A stretch of 64,000 bases of DNA from Lichenostomus cassidix (GCA_008360975.2 CM039193.1:20629389-20693388); one strand, 5' to 3'; counted from the first letter of the stretch, positions 1 through 14,215 are shown. Notes: generated by a model from the sequence alone, not told the origin. Numbers and translations are program-made.

Positions 1-37
1 CCGGGTCTTTTACTCTGCTAGCGGCTCAACAGCGACA
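1..37 (+). repeat. 3' end of a class II ERV LTR, cut by the window edge
   Basis: These bases match, with a few differences, the reverse complement of the U5 end of the solo LTR at 42259-42532 (shared core CTGCTAGCGGCTCAACAGCG) and end in CA at 37, as an LTR should. The orientation is plus, opposite to the two other copies of the family in the window. No primer-binding site follows (the next bases are CCTACC), so this is probably a solo LTR whose body lies left of the window. CCTACC would be its right target-site copy. Confidence 0.75.
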
Positions 38-829
38 CCTACCTACAAGCGAGCAACTACATCAGGAACTTCTTGCTTACACACTGTACTGCACAGCAGT
101 ACCTACCTATCCTGCCCATGGCCTGGGCACCACAGGGCTAAACAGACCGTGTAAAATGCAGAAGAGCTGACCGATCAAGGTAACTGTGAGGAAATATCAA
201 ACAGCTTTCTTCAACCTGTGTAACCTAGCTCAGTCCTATCTTATTGTTTGCTTCTGGGGTCTTTTTTTGTCTTCCTTCATCAAATGTTATGTTGCATTTT
301 AGAGAAGGAATTAGAGAGGAAGGTTATTACACTTCAGAGGAGAAAAGGCTGGTCAATAATGTGACAACACCAACTTGCATAAAACCAGGCAACTAACTCA
401 CATCTAACCCCAAATCAGGTACAAAGATCTACACTAGAAAGAGCAGACCAAAAGGAATAGAGGAAAAAAACGTCCTCCTACACTGGTCATGCCCTCTTTT
501 CCCAAACTGGTTTGGTGCAGTGTGTTGGTTTTGCATGGCCTCGTTCTTGGTAATGGGGGGGCCACAGAGGCGGCTTCTGTGAGAAGATGATAGAAGCTTC
601 CACCATGTCCAGCAGAGCCAATCCCCGATGGCTCCAAAGATGGACATGCCACTGCCCAAGGCTGGGCCAGTTAGAGATGGTGGTAATGCCTCTGCAGTAA
701 CACGTTTAAGAAGAAATCAAAACAAAGTTGGTGGCATTGTTTTAATTCCAGGCAGAGCAGACTAAGTATATGCGAGAGAAACAATAGAGGTGGTGGAGAA
801 GGAGAGAGAGGAGATGTTCCAGGTGCCAG
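38..829. other. Intronic sequence, nothing recognised
   Basis: No gene or clear repeat seen. Short open frames on the minus strand here have no recognisable domain. The last 80 bases may already belong to the LTR that follows. Confidence 0.5.
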
Positions 830-1569
830 AGCTAGGATTCCTCTGCAGGCTGTGATGATGATAGTAGTGAGGCAGGTTGTCCCCCTGCAGCCCATGGAGG
901 TCCACAGGGGATGCAGAGATCCACCTTCAGCCCATGGAGAAGAAGCCCCAAACCAGAGTGGGTAGACGCCTGCAGGAAGCTGTAATCTTGTGGGAGACCC
1001 GGTGGAGAGAGGGGGCCCTGCTTCCAGGCTGGAGGACTACACCCCACAGATGAGTGACCCACGCCGCAGCAGTCTGGGGAGGACTGCTGTCCATGGGATA
1101 GACTCACATTGCAGCAGTTTTGGGAGGACTGCTGCTTGTGAGATGGAGCCACGTCAGAGAAGTTTGCAGAGAACTGTCTCCTGTGAGAGGGACCCCACAG
1201 CACAGCAGGGGAAGGACTCCTCTTCCTGAGCAGCAGAAGAAAACCTTGGGTGACTAACTGACCAAAACCCCTACTCCCTGTCTCCCTGCACTGTCACTGG
1301 GAAGGAGGGAGGGGTCGGGAGGGGTGAGGAAAGGTGTTTTTAAGGGCTTATTTTACTTCTCAATCCTGCTCTGATTTTGTTAATAATAACTTAGTATCTC
1401 TAAGTTGAGCCTGTTTTGCCCTTGATGCTAATTAACAATGTTTTCTCCTGGTCCTCATCTCAACTCATGAACCCTTTGTTATATTTTCTCCCCTCTGGCC
1501 AGCTGCAGAGGGGAGTGGAGCAAGAGGCTTTTGTGGGGTCTGGCGTCCAGCCAGCATCAAACCACGACA
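830..1569 (+). repeat. ERVL-type avian LTR, plus orientation
   Basis: The right half has the layout of a very common avian ERVL LTR: a run of units built on the pattern 'GGGA-GACCCACGC-GCAGCAG-TT', a purine-rich stretch, a degenerate polyadenylation region (TAATAATAACTTAG near 1380), the text TAAGTTGAGCCTGTTTTGCC, and the terminal CATCAAACCACGACA ending at 1569. The tandem units at about 1040-1200 are part of this family. The left boundary is approximate; I found no target-site duplication. The open frames over this block are chance products of the repeat. Confidence 0.7.
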
Positions 1570-1839
1570 AGGCACAGAGGAAACCCACAAGCTTCATCCA
1601 TTCTGCCTAAAAAGATCAGAATTTTCCTATCCTCATTCCAAATTCTTCCCTCCCAAAGATTACAGGAAACATGCTGGGGACAGAGGGAATAAACAACAAA
1701 ACAAACCACCCTTACTCACAAACTGCTTGCTAATATTAAATGTGAACTCTAATTTTTGTAACTGATTCCCTTCAGACAGTCTTTGTTAAGAAAGAAAGTT
1801 AAGTACTAACAGCTATTAATCTCTAGGAGACTGGTTTTA

Positions 1840-1975
1840 TTCCCAGCTCTTCAGTAAAGTTCTTGTATGACTGTTTAGACAGCCATTCCATCACTTGCTA
1901 CTTCAGTTTCCTGATCTACAGTAGGGAAACAAGACTGCCAATGCCCTGTGAAGTACAGGATACTCACAGTAGTAA
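1840..1975 (+). repeat. Worn MIR-like SINE remnant
   Basis: TATTCCCAGCTCT followed by CACTTGCT and CTTCAGTTTCCTGATCTACAG has the order and spacing of the MIR core ('cagctctgccacttgct ... ctcagtttcctcatctgtaaaatggg'). It is strongly diverged, as expected for MIR in birds. The call rests on a by-eye motif match. Confidence 0.45.
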
Positions 1976-1980
1976 ATCTG

Positions 1981-1996
1981 AAAAAAAAAAAAAAAA
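1981..1996 (+). repeat. Poly-A run, 16 bases
   Basis: Sixteen consecutive A residues just after the MIR-like remnant. It could be a residual tail or an independent homopolymer. Confidence 0.8.
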
Positions 1997-1999
1997 GTC

Positions 2000-4900
2000 A
2001 GGAAGACAATAAACAAGTTTTGGTTTTATACTTCACCTTTTTAACTCTTCCCTTATATGAAGAAGCAGGTGAAATCAACCTACGCACTAGTCCAAAAATG
2101 TACTCATCTCAAGAAGACATTTATCCACCCAATATAGGAGGAAGGTCAAACTTCACCATGATAATGCTCCAGCACTTTTATGCTCTGAAGCAAATGTCAA
2201 AGGCAAGACCTGCGTGACTAAGTTTTCCTTCATCTAACATTGTCATAATTTCAATGTGTCAGGAAGAGCACTTACTTTTGGACTTCATAATGAACATAAG
2301 AAGGTTGTGCACACTCCTGACCTGCACCCTGAGCCATGACTAGTATTTCCCCCATATTTCCACATACCACTGGCAAGGGTGTTTTTTTTCAGAAGCTTAA
2401 TCAACAGAACAATCATTGACATCATTATATCCTGAGTCAGATGACAGAATGAAACGCAATTATACAAGAGAGTATTTTTTTCCATTCAGTTGGATCTTCT
2501 GTCCTGCAAACAGCATCACAATGCTCATGAGAACCAACACATTTCTGCTATTCATCAGCCCTAATTCATCAGGCAATTACTTCAATAACCAATTTTCTGA
2601 GATTAAAATGCAAGTATATGAGGCGTTTCAAGAACACAATGAAAACAGGATCAATCCAACACCATAAAGTATGCTGGCAGCAAACTGCAAGTCTTGCACA
2701 ACCACAAATGCCCTGGAGTCAGAAGGGCTCATCCCAGCAGGCTCTAATTAAGCAGCGCGACTTGGAAGTGAGAGACAGGGCATCACCAGTGGATTGTCTA
2801 CCGTGTACACACACCCAGGGTGCATGTTTTTCTTCTTTAATCTTTCCATAAAGGAATTGTGAGGGAAAATAGGACACCACTGACCCCCATGCTCATTTCT
2901 TCTCAAGTGAAACCTTCCTCACCTGTGCATGTCCTCATTTCTTCCCATTTTCCAGGCTGCACATCCAGCCACGCATGACACTGAAATGTCAAGCAGAAGG
3001 GGCAGTCTTTACTAAATGCCACACTGGCGTTTTCTCCGCAGTGAAACACTCCTACAGGACACCAACCATCCTCAGGAGATGAAACAGCATGAGGCGTTAC
3101 CCCTTTCCTTCACTCCCACTGTGAGTGTCTAAGAGATGTTTCAGCCCTTCTTGCTATCACAGTCACATTAACATGGCTGCTGCACCACCACAAGCAGACC
3201 GGAACATGCACATGTTCCTCCAAGAAGCACGTTAGCAAGAAGAGAAATTAGTTTCAAACTGACTGAAAAGAAAAGCTGACATAAATACAGGAGAAAGGCA
3301 ATAAAGGAGAGCTTGTCTGAAGAGAGTCCCTTGCCTTTCTCCATCAAGTTTGAAAAGCAGAGTGACGTCCATGTGCATGCATGCATGCACCATATATGCC
3401 CATCACACTCAGAGGTGCCTATTCAGTTTTGCGGTGAGGTTTGGGAGCACTCTAGTAGATGTATTTTTGTTTATTTTGTGCTGAAGATCAAGAATGATTT
3501 GCAGAAACTGCCCCTTTTAGAAGGTTATCATTAGCTACTCTTGCAGTGAAAAAATGGTTTACCCATAAAAGTTACCCATAAAACCAAAATGGTTTACCCA
3601 TAAAAATTAAACAGAACCCAAGCCCCCAGTGAAAAAAAGTGCCATTAATCAAGATGCCCTTTTTAAAAAAATAAGGATAAAAGTCATGAGACTAAACATC
3701 AAACAAGATATTTTCCTTCAGTTGCTCTCTATCACTACTCAAGAGAGATTAAAGTGGTTTTTTTTTTTCTTTTCAGGAGGCTTTGTACTGATTAACAAAG
3801 ATCAACATTCACCCTCCCCTCCTTCAGCTGCAGGCACCAAACTGTGATCAGGGTACACATGCCCCCTCCCTTTGGTGTCACGAGCAAAGCCAGCCCTGCC
3901 ACGACTCATTACTGTCTACTCTGACTTCCAAGCAGAGGTCCTGGAAAGCTTGGAGTTAAAAGCCAAGGGCATTAGTCACAAGGTATTTCATTCATCACTG
4001 TTCCCTCCTGCCATGAAAGACTGTGGGCATCCGATGCCCTTGAAGATGAAACAAAAATAGTTTTTGTTTCAAAGCTCCTGCTATAAATTAGCTAAATACA
4101 TATACACCCAAAATGTGGTCTCTGTCACTCACAAGTCAAAAGTACATTTATTGACACTGTGGAACATTTCCTCATTCCCAGTGTCCTGCTCTGGAGGCCA
4201 CAGGACAGTGTCCCCATGGCCAGCTCAGAACCTACTGCTGCTTCCATCATTAGTCACCTTTGGAGAAAACCCACATGGCCAGCAGTCACCTGCACAGCCT
4301 CTCAGCAGCTGTAATGCGCACTCAGCCAATGCCTGATGTTTTGTTTTTGGGTTTTAGTTGGGGTTTTCTTTTGTAAGACAAACTACTATAACTGTAGCAG
4401 GGAATGAGAATTAAATGAGAATTAAAAAGGACCCAATTGTATTCTACTGACCAGAGAGGAATGGAGGTTTTGGTGAGCATACATTTGTGCTTTCTTATAA
4501 TTAAAGAAAAGGTGCATGCGAGGGCAGAAAGGTGAGATGGAACAACACACAAGACAACAGAAAAAAAGCATTCCTTTCAGAATAACTTTAGGTCTGATGG
4601 GTCACAGAAAAACATAAAACAAGCTATTCTGAAGCATCTTTCTCTGCCTTTCATCACAACAGATCAATGAACTGCTGCCAGCAACATTTACACAGCTCCA
4701 GACTAGGCCTCAAAGGAAAGAAAAATGGAGATGTGCAGGAGAAGCAGTTAACGCTGCTGAACATCAGCATTGTTTAGGAGCCTGACAGCAGAGGAGACTA
4801 GAGATTCCTACTTACAAGTGCAAGGGTGCCCTTACCTGCCCACTGAGGTATCAAAGCACAGCTCAAACTCACTCTTTCCAATAATCACACTGCAGGAAAT

Positions 4901-6215
4901 TTGACCATCAATTGCTGATTTTTAAACCCTTCTGCTAAATTTGATGGAATAAGTTATTTGTACATAATAGTTCACAATGTCAGTCTGATCCTGTTAAGCA
5001 GGTCATTGGGTGATCATCTTCCCCTGCATATGAAACAAGAAGTGACTGCAAATGGATTTTGAACAGTGGTGTTCTGTTAGGACTGCTACTACTCTGCAGG
5101 CACTTGAGCTAAGCACCTGTCAGGACATGCATTACAAATGATAGTGTAGAAATTTGATGTAGGTATTATTCATAATGAAATAATTTTTAGAAACTGAAAA
5201 CCAGGACCAGTGATCTGTAAGTATTACACTAGATCTCTAGCAAGTGACCTCAAAGAATATTTTCACTAAAGCCCATATTAAGGCCTCAGAAGATATGTTA
5301 TGAACCTTCAAAGGGTGCAATGGACACTGGAAACTTAGAAGCAGCCTGTTCCTTCTTAATATGTTAGCTCTTTACTTAAAACTCAAGAAGATCTTACTGA
5401 AATTACACATTTCATAAAGGATAATGCAGGGTTATCTTAAGTACATGCCTCACACAGCCTATGTTGTAATAATTCATAGAAGAAGAAACTTTCATCTAGT
5501 GCTACTAATCAAAAGATAGCCATTGCTGTTCAGTAAGCACCTGATAATAAATCACTGGAAACTGAGCAAATGCCTCATGGAGTACCTCTGCCGACATCAA
5601 TGCCTTCCTTCTCATTTTCACCTTTGATATAAATAGCAGAACAGAACAATTTTTTTTTTTTTACTTTTATCAAATAATGGGAACAATGTAGCCTTGGAGA
5701 AATAGATAAGGCTGACAAAACAGAAGTCATGCAAAACAATGATACTGCACTTACTCAAAAGCAGGGCTTGAGAAATAGCCACTGAAAAAGGACACCAGAC
5801 CTTGAAGACCACCAAAGAAGACCCCAAAGAACACATAAGTACTTCCAATATGGGGTGCAACTATGCAGAATAAAGTAACACATGCATCAAGTAAGCAGGG
5901 ATAGCTAATGAATATATAATCAGTGTGCATGATAAAGACTGTTTACCAAGGCACTCAATCAGAAGAGGGATCCTCCTAGTGACCAGGGCTGCAATAAAGA
6001 ATGCCTGCTTTTTAATACTCAAAACTGTGTTACAAAGTTTCTATTGGGCCAATTTCAGTATCACCTTCAACCGATGGACATAACCTGACAGTGAGGTAAC
6101 TACTAGCTAATACTCAGTAACACCAACCATGCATGTGCTAATTTGCCCTCTTACACTGAGCCTTGTGTATCATAATGCTATCTTCAGGGTCAGCTGAAAT
6201 TATGTTATCTGTGCT
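2000..6215. other. Intronic sequence, no gene seen
   Basis: AT-rich intron with no recognisable exon or complete transposable element. The only local structure noted is a short imperfect duplication at about 3547-3605, where AATGGTTTACCCATAAAA appears twice with a partial third copy between. Confidence 0.5.
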
Positions 6216-6764
6216 TGTTTCAGCTGGAGAAAAGGTTATTTCCTCCACAGAGGCTAGTAAGGAGCTATGTTTTGGATTTGTCCTGAACACAGGGTTGATA
6301 TGTTACTGTTATTGCTGAACAGGGCTTACACAGGCCTTTTCTGGTTTTTGTATTGCCATACTGTAAAGGGAGGCTGGGAGAAGACACAGCTAGGAAGGTG
6401 ACCCAAACTGACCAAAGGGATATTCCAGACCATGTGACATCATACTCAGAATATAAAACTGGGGGAAAGAAGAAGGGAGGGAGGGACATTTGGAGTGATG
6501 ACATTTGTCTTCCCAAGTCACCATTCCACGGGATGGGGCCCTGCTCTCCTGGAGGTGCTGAACACCTGCCCAGCCATGGGAAGCAGTGAATTGATAACTT
6601 GCTTTTGCTTGTGTGCACAGCTTCTGCTTTCACTATTAAACTGTCTTTATCTGAACTCACATGTTTTCCAGCTCTTACCCTTCTGATTCTCTCCCTGATC
6701 CCAGTGGTGGTGGAGTGAGAGAGGGACTGTGTGGGGCTTGGAGGCTGGATGGGGTTAAAACACA
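6216..6764 (+). repeat. Solo ERVL-type LTR, plus orientation
   Basis: The block starts TGTTTCAGCTGG and contains several hallmarks of a common avian ERVL LTR in order: TTTTGGATTTGT, TGAACACAGGGTTGATA, CTGACCAAAGGGATATTCCA, a TATA box (TATAAAA, 6452-6458) and an ATTAAA polyadenylation signal at 6635-6640. It ends in GGGGTTAAAACACA. No clear 5-bp target-site duplication is visible, so the boundaries may be off by a few bases or the element is eroded at one end. Confidence 0.75.
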
Positions 6765-9700
6765 TTACCACTAAAAGATTCTGCCACAGCACAAAACAAA
6801 ATTCAGTCCTCTAAACATGTATGTGGCTGCATTTAAAGTCAGGAGGAGTTACACTTACCAAAGACAACTTATAAGCTTACTAAAACCAACTTACACTTAA
6901 CAAAGCCACTGTATGCATTCTGTCCTTCACATTAGACCAAAATGGAAATAGTTTAATTGCCCCACACACAACTCACAACAAAAATCTTTTTTCTTTTCTG
7001 TTTTAACATCTGCAAACAGTTTGCCTGCAGTCTGTCAGGCATATGTAACGGGAATGTGTGTGCCCTTGCAAGTAGCAGGTGTGACTGAGTTCCTCTTGGC
7101 AACCTTAGATCTCCAACCCAGTACCACCACCTCCTTCATCCACAGCCCCAGCCCATGCTCAACCTGTGGCCAGCCACCACTTGGGTGCCAGTACACCCAC
7201 ACAGACCTTAGCTCCTCATTTGTTCCTCACCATCACAAAAGCTCTCACATTTCCACAAGTTTGGGAATAGGCTCTTTCTCCCACACTGAAATATCCCCAG
7301 GGGCCATACACAAACCTTAAATGAGCAGCAGGAGTAGATTCACAAACAAGAGCTCACAGGAGATCTGGTACCTTCAGGGAAGTTGCGAGGCTTTTCAAAA
7401 TATAACATCGCTTCCCACCATGTCAGCCCACTCCATACTGACATCAAGCCTCTTCCAAGAGGTCATGCAACAGTGAAGATCTGCGCACACTCCAGGAGAG
7501 ACTCCAGCCCTTGATCTAGCTTTCATTTAGTTAAAATAATGGTTTACACTTTCTCTGGTGAAAGCCCAGTTAACACACAAAATAATTCTAGACTGCCTTC
7601 CATAAAATGTTGTAGTTTGAGTTGGAGAAGGATTACACCTCCCAGAGCATCACTGCAGCACAATCCCGCAGCAGAGATCACTTATCTTTAGGTGCCTATT
7701 AAGTAACAGACTGTAAGGAAACAAAGTGACATCGTAGAAATTTGGAGTATCAGGCTGCCCATCCTACTGCTGTAAAATCCTGCTGAATGTGCTTCAACGT
7801 GATTAACTACAGAATTGAGAAAAGTTACTGCAATATTATGAACTACTTTTATAGAAAAGTGGCATAAAAATAAAGCATGAGATAAAACATCCTCATTCCC
7901 ACACAAGAAAGATTACTTAATTATTACTAAAATTACTTAAATATGAGCATAATATACTTACACAACCGATGTTTAATTGCAGGCTTCTACAAGGTCAATC
8001 AAGAGTTTAAGTTGGCACCAAGGGAACTGCTCCCTGGCTCAGTAGCCAGTCCCAAGAAATTAAGTTTAACCTCTCTCTCACTTCCTCTGCCCCAATCTAG
8101 CACTTGAAATTAGAGAACCAAGAAGATAATTGTTTTAACTGGGAGCAAGATTGAGAGTTTAGGGATGAGAAGACACAGCTTCCACTCACTCTTTAATTAC
8201 TGGCAACCAAAGGACCACACACACAGAGCAGTGATAGAAACCTCTTTCCATCCTCTTCACTATCTTCACTCCCCAACCAAGGACGTTCTATCTATATGGC
8301 TAACAGTAAGCATGAAATCCTCCAGTGATCCTGAAGTAAATGTTTTCCCTTTTTTTTTTTTTTAAGTACAATAGCTACTAGCATTAGCATCTCATAGCAT
8401 GAGGAATCCTCCTAAGAACAATGCTTGCCTGTTGTGCAGGCACACCCACTCCAGAAATAACACAAGGAAGCAAGTTGCATCCTGCAAAACATATGTAATG
8501 TACAGCTTATTATCCTGCTGCTTGTTTAACAGCATAGTGGCTTCCTCTGGTGTGACAACAATAGAGGCTTTTGTGAACAAGCCCTGCTCCACAAGGAGTC
8601 AGAAATATGGCTGCAAGAACACAACTCAGTACATATAAATACCTGTTAGTTGTTGGTACCAGAATGAACCAGGACATCAGGCACTTTGGGGGAAAATAAA
8701 TTTCAAAAATCTCAGACTAATTATTTAAAATACATAAGCAGATTTTTATTCAGCGAAGTATTAAAGGAGACTAACGCTAAGTGCGGAATCACTTGCATAT
8801 GTCAAAGTTACCTGTGCTCACGTGAACTCAGCTGTTCATATACCTTTACATAAAGAGCTTTATAAAAACCAAAACTAATGGTCAGGCTTTCTGGTTTTAG
8901 TGGTCTTCAGTCATTCTCACACGTGCATGCACACACACGACTGAACAAGGCATATCATCAAATGTACCCTTGGTAGCTACTTCTGCACTGCAAAAGCAGA
9001 CTTTTTCTTGTAATCTGATTGTGCCTTCATTAAGAACTCATTACACCTCAATAACAAATTTATTTTCCCCTTAGAACCTAAGCAAAGGTCCAGAGAGTTT
9101 AACCCAAATACAACTGCATAATCTTTTGTGTCCAACAAGTATTTACAAAAAACTCTGGAGGAGGCTCTCGATTCCCTCTGACATGTTCTGCTTTCCACCT
9201 ACATCCAGGCTTCACACTGAACTGCATCATATTCACTTACCATTGCCCATTAGGGTTGTGTATTGCTTAAAAAAATAAACATTAGACGTATTTGGGCCCC
9301 CATTTTAAGGTTTGAGTTAAAAAGCAAGAAGGGAGATGGACAAAACCCAGCCTTCTCATAATCCAATTTCCACAAACACAGAGCAACTGCCAGCTGCAAC
9401 AGCCACATGGCCAAGTCACTGGTGTGTACCAGTTAATCTGGAGCACACAGTTCAATCAATGCTTGATGTGGCTGATGAGGTACTGTCCAGTGCCCTCAGA
9501 TGCCTGGCTGCCAGTGGTGTCAGTGTCAGAAACAATACAAAGACAGGGTTTTACCATCACTTCAAAAACGGAGGACAAGTGCATTTCCATCTGCTCAACT
9601 CCATGAGACACTTTCTGGAGTAAAGGGGAGGATTAGGAAAGAGCAAACTACAAAATACAGGAGGAAATAAAGCCCTGGTGCATGACTTAAACCCTGGCAA

Positions 9701-12700
9701 ACAGGAAGCAGAGGTTTCACTTAGGGTCCCATCCCTGCCAGGGGTCCCAGCACCACTGCACAGGCAGGGAGGAAGCCCCCCAGCACATGACAGCACGAGT
9801 GTGCCGGCAGCTATCTTTACAGGGCCCTGTCAGGATTGCAGCAATCCCTGCTTATTTTGGAGCAGAATACCTGTCAAAACAGAGAAATAACAGGCACTGT
9901 CCTGGCTGGCAAGACCAAAGTTCTGGCTAGAACAGACGGCACAACAGAGAGACCTGCATGCTATCATATATATGTTGAAGATGTTATGGATCCTGCCCCT
10001 TTGTCCAAGCCCACTCTAGCAGCATCCAGCACACCTAAAGAGACTGAATGTAGGTCCTGGGATGTGTCTTTGCTCTGTGGCCATCTGAGAGGTCCTATAT
10101 CACCACATTCTCATTACACTACCAGCTGCAAAGCAAGTGCTTCTTCTCTCCAAACACTTTTCATTAAGTTCAGTTTTGTTTTCAGCCTTATGAGCAAACA
10201 CAGAGTCTCCAAAGTTCAGGCCTGATGGTACTACGGCCTTCTTCAACACTTCTAATGTAGATTCTTTCAAGTGCTATAATTAAAGAATGTTATTAATTAC
10301 TATCATCAGAAAAATTCCTGCTTGGTTTTTATGCTCCTGGGCCATTCCCTGAAATATAATGTAAATTCTTGTCCTGTACTATAGATGAAAAAAAATTCCT
10401 TTCACACCAGTTTCACATTCATTTACCCCCATTTTGTAGATACATGAACACTGTATTTCCAGATACTCACTTTCTAACTACCTGAGAAATGATAAACCCA
10501 CCCACCTACCTGGCATCCAGACCTCAGACTTTTTTACATACTCCACTCAAATATGTCCACATTTGGCAGCAAGTAACAAGCAGAGGCTTATTTCCTGTTA
10601 CCACTCAAGCAACCACAAACAACCCAACCTTCCAACTTATTTTTTTGCTTATTAATGTTGGGTTCTTCAATTACGAGAAACAACTGCAGTTCTACAGAAT
10701 TTCAAATAATTTTTCAGGAACACCAGGATACTGATGAAACCAAGATTAACACAAGCCTCTTCCTTCATTTCCTTGACAGGTAACAGCATCAAAATGAGCC
10801 TCAAAATTCCACATGAAGCCAGAATAAAACGCATCCCTAACTTTAACCACCTTGATATAACTTGAGATCTGTCTTTAAAGCATGGATAAGCTACCTTCCT
10901 TCTTTGTGCAGAGCAACACATTAGCTAGCTGTGCCAATGTGAGAGGGAAAGGCATTCCTCCTCAGTCTACTCAGTAACTCCACAGCCTCACAGGATCAAA
11001 AAGCAGGGGCTTTGCAGTTAACTATTGACAAGTGCCATTTTCAGCCATAATTGCTGGCTCAAAAATGCAACTTTAGAACAGTCTTTCCTGTTTCCACTAC
11101 CTGCCCTAAATTTTACACCAAGGGCTTAAGTTCTGCTTTCATTTACAGGAATGTAAGTGCATGATAGTTGAGATTTTGACTAATAAATACAAGTATAGAA
11201 AATGCACCATATAAAAAGAGATACCTAAGCTATTTTGTATGCTACATAATTGGATCCTGTTTCTATCACAGAAAAAAACAAGTATTCAGTACATTTGAAA
11301 TCTTTCCCAGATGTGCAAGTATGCTGTTCTGTTTGGGATTTTTTGACACTTTTTTGTACCATTGCTGGTTTTAGCAAAACAACTTAAACACACCCAAAAA
11401 TCCTTACTCAATACAGATACTAATTATTTTCCATGGTCAGTGCTAAAAAAAAAAAAATTCCAAAGTCTTCATTCTCCAGCTCTTAAAAGATTTTAATAAG
11501 CATCACGTGTTGTTCAGTTACAAAAGACTCCCAGTTCCAGGCAGTGACTGCAGAGGTCCTGCTGCTATGAATTACAGATCCCCTTTAAGAGTCCTTTAGT
11601 GTTTGCCCCTCTTTGTGCTGTGCAAGGCCCTTGTGTTTACATATCAAGCATTCCCTCAGTTAGAACTCTCCAAATGACCAAAACCATGTCACTTCACAGA
11701 ATCTTGTAGCCCCTTTGGCCAATTCATGTTTAGCCAAATGTTTTATGGTCTATATTTAACCCAGAAGCTTACAAATGTCCAGTTTATCTATTACCCTAAG
11801 TGCAGAGGTCTCCTCACAAGGCTCCAGTCTAACACACACACACAAAGACTGCCATTGTTAATACAAGAGAATCGTCACTAGCACAGAGCTGTTGCAAAAG
11901 CAAAGCTGAAGCAATGGGAAGTCACCAGCTACAGGCAATGTCCAGCCTGTGCTCTGCACATAGGCTGCCTGACAGGAGTCTATATACTGTCACACTGAGA
12001 GATCACCAGCCAAATCTAGACCAAAGGCAGTCTTCCCTACAGCTGAAGGTTCCCCTTCCTGACAATACAGTATCATGGCATTGATCCAAATGGATTGCAC
12101 ATTAAAGACATTAAAGCTTATATTATTTTATGTTTCCTGTCTGAACTACAAGGGAATAAGGCTGTTGGAAACACACAGAGGCCAGAGGAAGAGTACACAT
12201 GAACAGCCAAGGAAGCTACAAGCTAGAATGCAAAATACAAAAAATCCATACAGCCACGTGCACAAAAAATCCATACAGGGTGCACAAAGAGAAAAGAGTT
12301 CATTAGCAGTACTGGATTTCTAGTTTTGAAGTGCAAGTACACCAGCAATACTCTTGTGCAACAGAAATCAGCTGGCAATCAAAGCACAAAGCCCTTCAAT
12401 ATCAGTCTCAAGCCTCTATTAAGTTAGCAGAAAAATGGTGACAGACAAGTTAACACAGAAATAAGGAGAACGTAAATTAAAATCAGCATGTTCATAGTAA
12501 TTCTGTGACACAGGCTGATTTCAGTGCTGGTCTTCCCTGTATTTGCAAAGCAGGACATGTCTCCCTGGAGCTCAACCCCAAATAAACAATCAGCAAGTAA
12601 GAGAAGTGACTTTTGCCACTGCAGCTGATCTTTCCTCAAAATACCGTAATTAAAACTGATGAGGAAAAAAACAGACCAAATTCCTAAAAACTAGCTAATT

Positions 12701-13016
12701 TCTCAGCGAAATACAAGTTAGAATGGGTCCTCACAAGATACATGACAGATTTAATTCACTTAGACAACACTTCCCCCTTCCACGGAAAATGACAGTGGAA
12801 ATAAAATTCATCTCAGTGGCTTTCCAAATGTCTTTTATTCATTTATTTATTTATTTAAAATAAATGACCAGTCATCATGGTCCATGCATTGAAAGTCTGA
12901 GTCCCAGAGTTTACTCTGCACAGTTTTATATAGAAGCAACTCTGCTGATCACACCACACATTGCAGATTTGCCCGCATGCAAGTAAATGCCAGATGATAC
13001 CTGTAGTAAGAAAATA
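6765..13016. other. Intronic sequence, no gene seen
   Basis: No conserved exon, LTR or LINE recognised. Minor simple sequence: a T-run near 8351-8363, an A-run near 11446-11457, an ATTT array at 12841-12856, and a 15-base repeat (AAAAAATCCATACAG) present twice within 12238-12280. Confidence 0.5.
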
Positions 13017-13510
13017 CCAGGTCAGAAGGGGCCTCAAGGATTATCCAGTCTAACCCTTCTTGGCAAAAGCATGGTCTAGACAAGACGGCCCAGCACCCTG
13101 TCTGCCCAAACATTAGGTGTTCAGCATTGGGGAATCCATCACTTCCCTGTCAAGATTATTACAATGGCTGCTTGTTCTCACTGTGAGTGATTTTCCCCTT
13201 CTGTCCAGTCAAAATCACTGCATGTGTAACCTTTACCCATTGTCCCTTTTCCTTTCCCTGTGACTCCTTGTAAGAAGGAAGTCTCCATCTTCTTTGTAAT
13301 CATCTTTTAAGTACCAGAACACGGCAACACGGCCTCCCCTCTGCCCCTCTGCCTCACCCCTTTCTCGAGGCAGAACAGACCCAGGTCTCTCAGTATTCCG
13401 TCCTACGGCAGCTTACCAGTCCTTGGATCATCTTGTGGGCCTTCTGTGGACTTTCTCCAGCCTGTCCACATCTTTTTTGTATAGTGTAACATCTCTTTTG
13501 TAAAGTAAGA
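13017..13510 (-). repeat. CR1 LINE 3' fragment, antisense
   Basis: Reads like an inverted CR1 3' region: CAGAAGGGGCCTCAAGGATTATCCAGTC near the left end, then the worn text about leading and trailing vocabulary typical of CR1 (CACTTCCCTGTC, CTTGTTCTC, CCTTTCCCTGTGACTCC) and CTTTCTCCAGCCTGTCCAC at the right. The CR1 3' end lies to the left, so the element runs on the minus strand. It is 5'-truncated, as nearly all CR1 copies are. Confidence 0.75.
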
Positions 13511-13754
13511 GAGTGCACACCTTCCATCTGATGGGCCATTGGGATTGGACATCACAGTTTCCACACATTGCAAAACAGTGCCACTTTCATTGCCATCACT
13601 AAGTTGCTAACTAAGAGAATGTGATTTAAGGACAGACGCAGAAAAAAAAGGATTTTCAAAGGATTTTGCTTTGTGGATGCCCAGAATTACAGTCAGGTCC
13701 AAGCAATTAGGGGAAAAATGGGAAGAGAGCAGGACGCTTAACTGCCTTTATAGT

Positions 13755-14215
13755 TGTCCTAGGTTGCAATATAGATGTAGTTAAGTATTCTATTACCACC
13801 AGCTGTGGGCCGTTAGCTGCTATCACCTGCTAATGACCCACCCCGGATGACAGGCAATGGGCCATCAGGGACCCACCGTGTGACTCATGGACTTATCCCA
13901 TTGTGGGATGCTCTGCCCAGGAGGGAGGAGCCAGGTGTTCCCACTTGGATATAACCTGGCCTTGGAACTGCCTGAGCTAGCCCTGTCTACTGGGTTCCCA
14001 GAGGACCAGAGCTACTACTGGATCTTCAGCTAGAGACTAGACCTTCACAGGATCACCGCTTCAACTGGACTACTTCAGTTGGACTGCTACTACCACCCTA
14101 ACAGGGTGTTAGGTTGTATTTGACTTTGTCAGTGCTTTTCCTTGTATTATTTCACTTATTTTTAATTTTAATCTTGACTTGTGATCTCCCACTGGTTTGT
14201 TTTCAAACCAAGACA
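13755..14215 (+). repeat. Solo ERVL-type LTR with near-perfect 5-bp TSD
   Basis: Starts TGTCCTAGGTTGCAA and ends CAAACCAAGACA. The middle (GCAATGGGCCATCAGGGACC, CTTGGATATAACCTGGCC, a CTACTACTGGATCTTCAGC segment) and the terminal GGTTTG...CAAACC arrangement are typical of an avian ERVL LTR. Flanks are ATAGT (13750-13754) and ATAGG (14216-14220), a 5-bp duplication with one mismatch, as expected for ERVL. Confidence 0.75.

Noticed and set aside
832..1229. Overlapping frames on both strands (123 and 79 codons)
   Set aside because: They translate the tandem units of an ERVL LTR.
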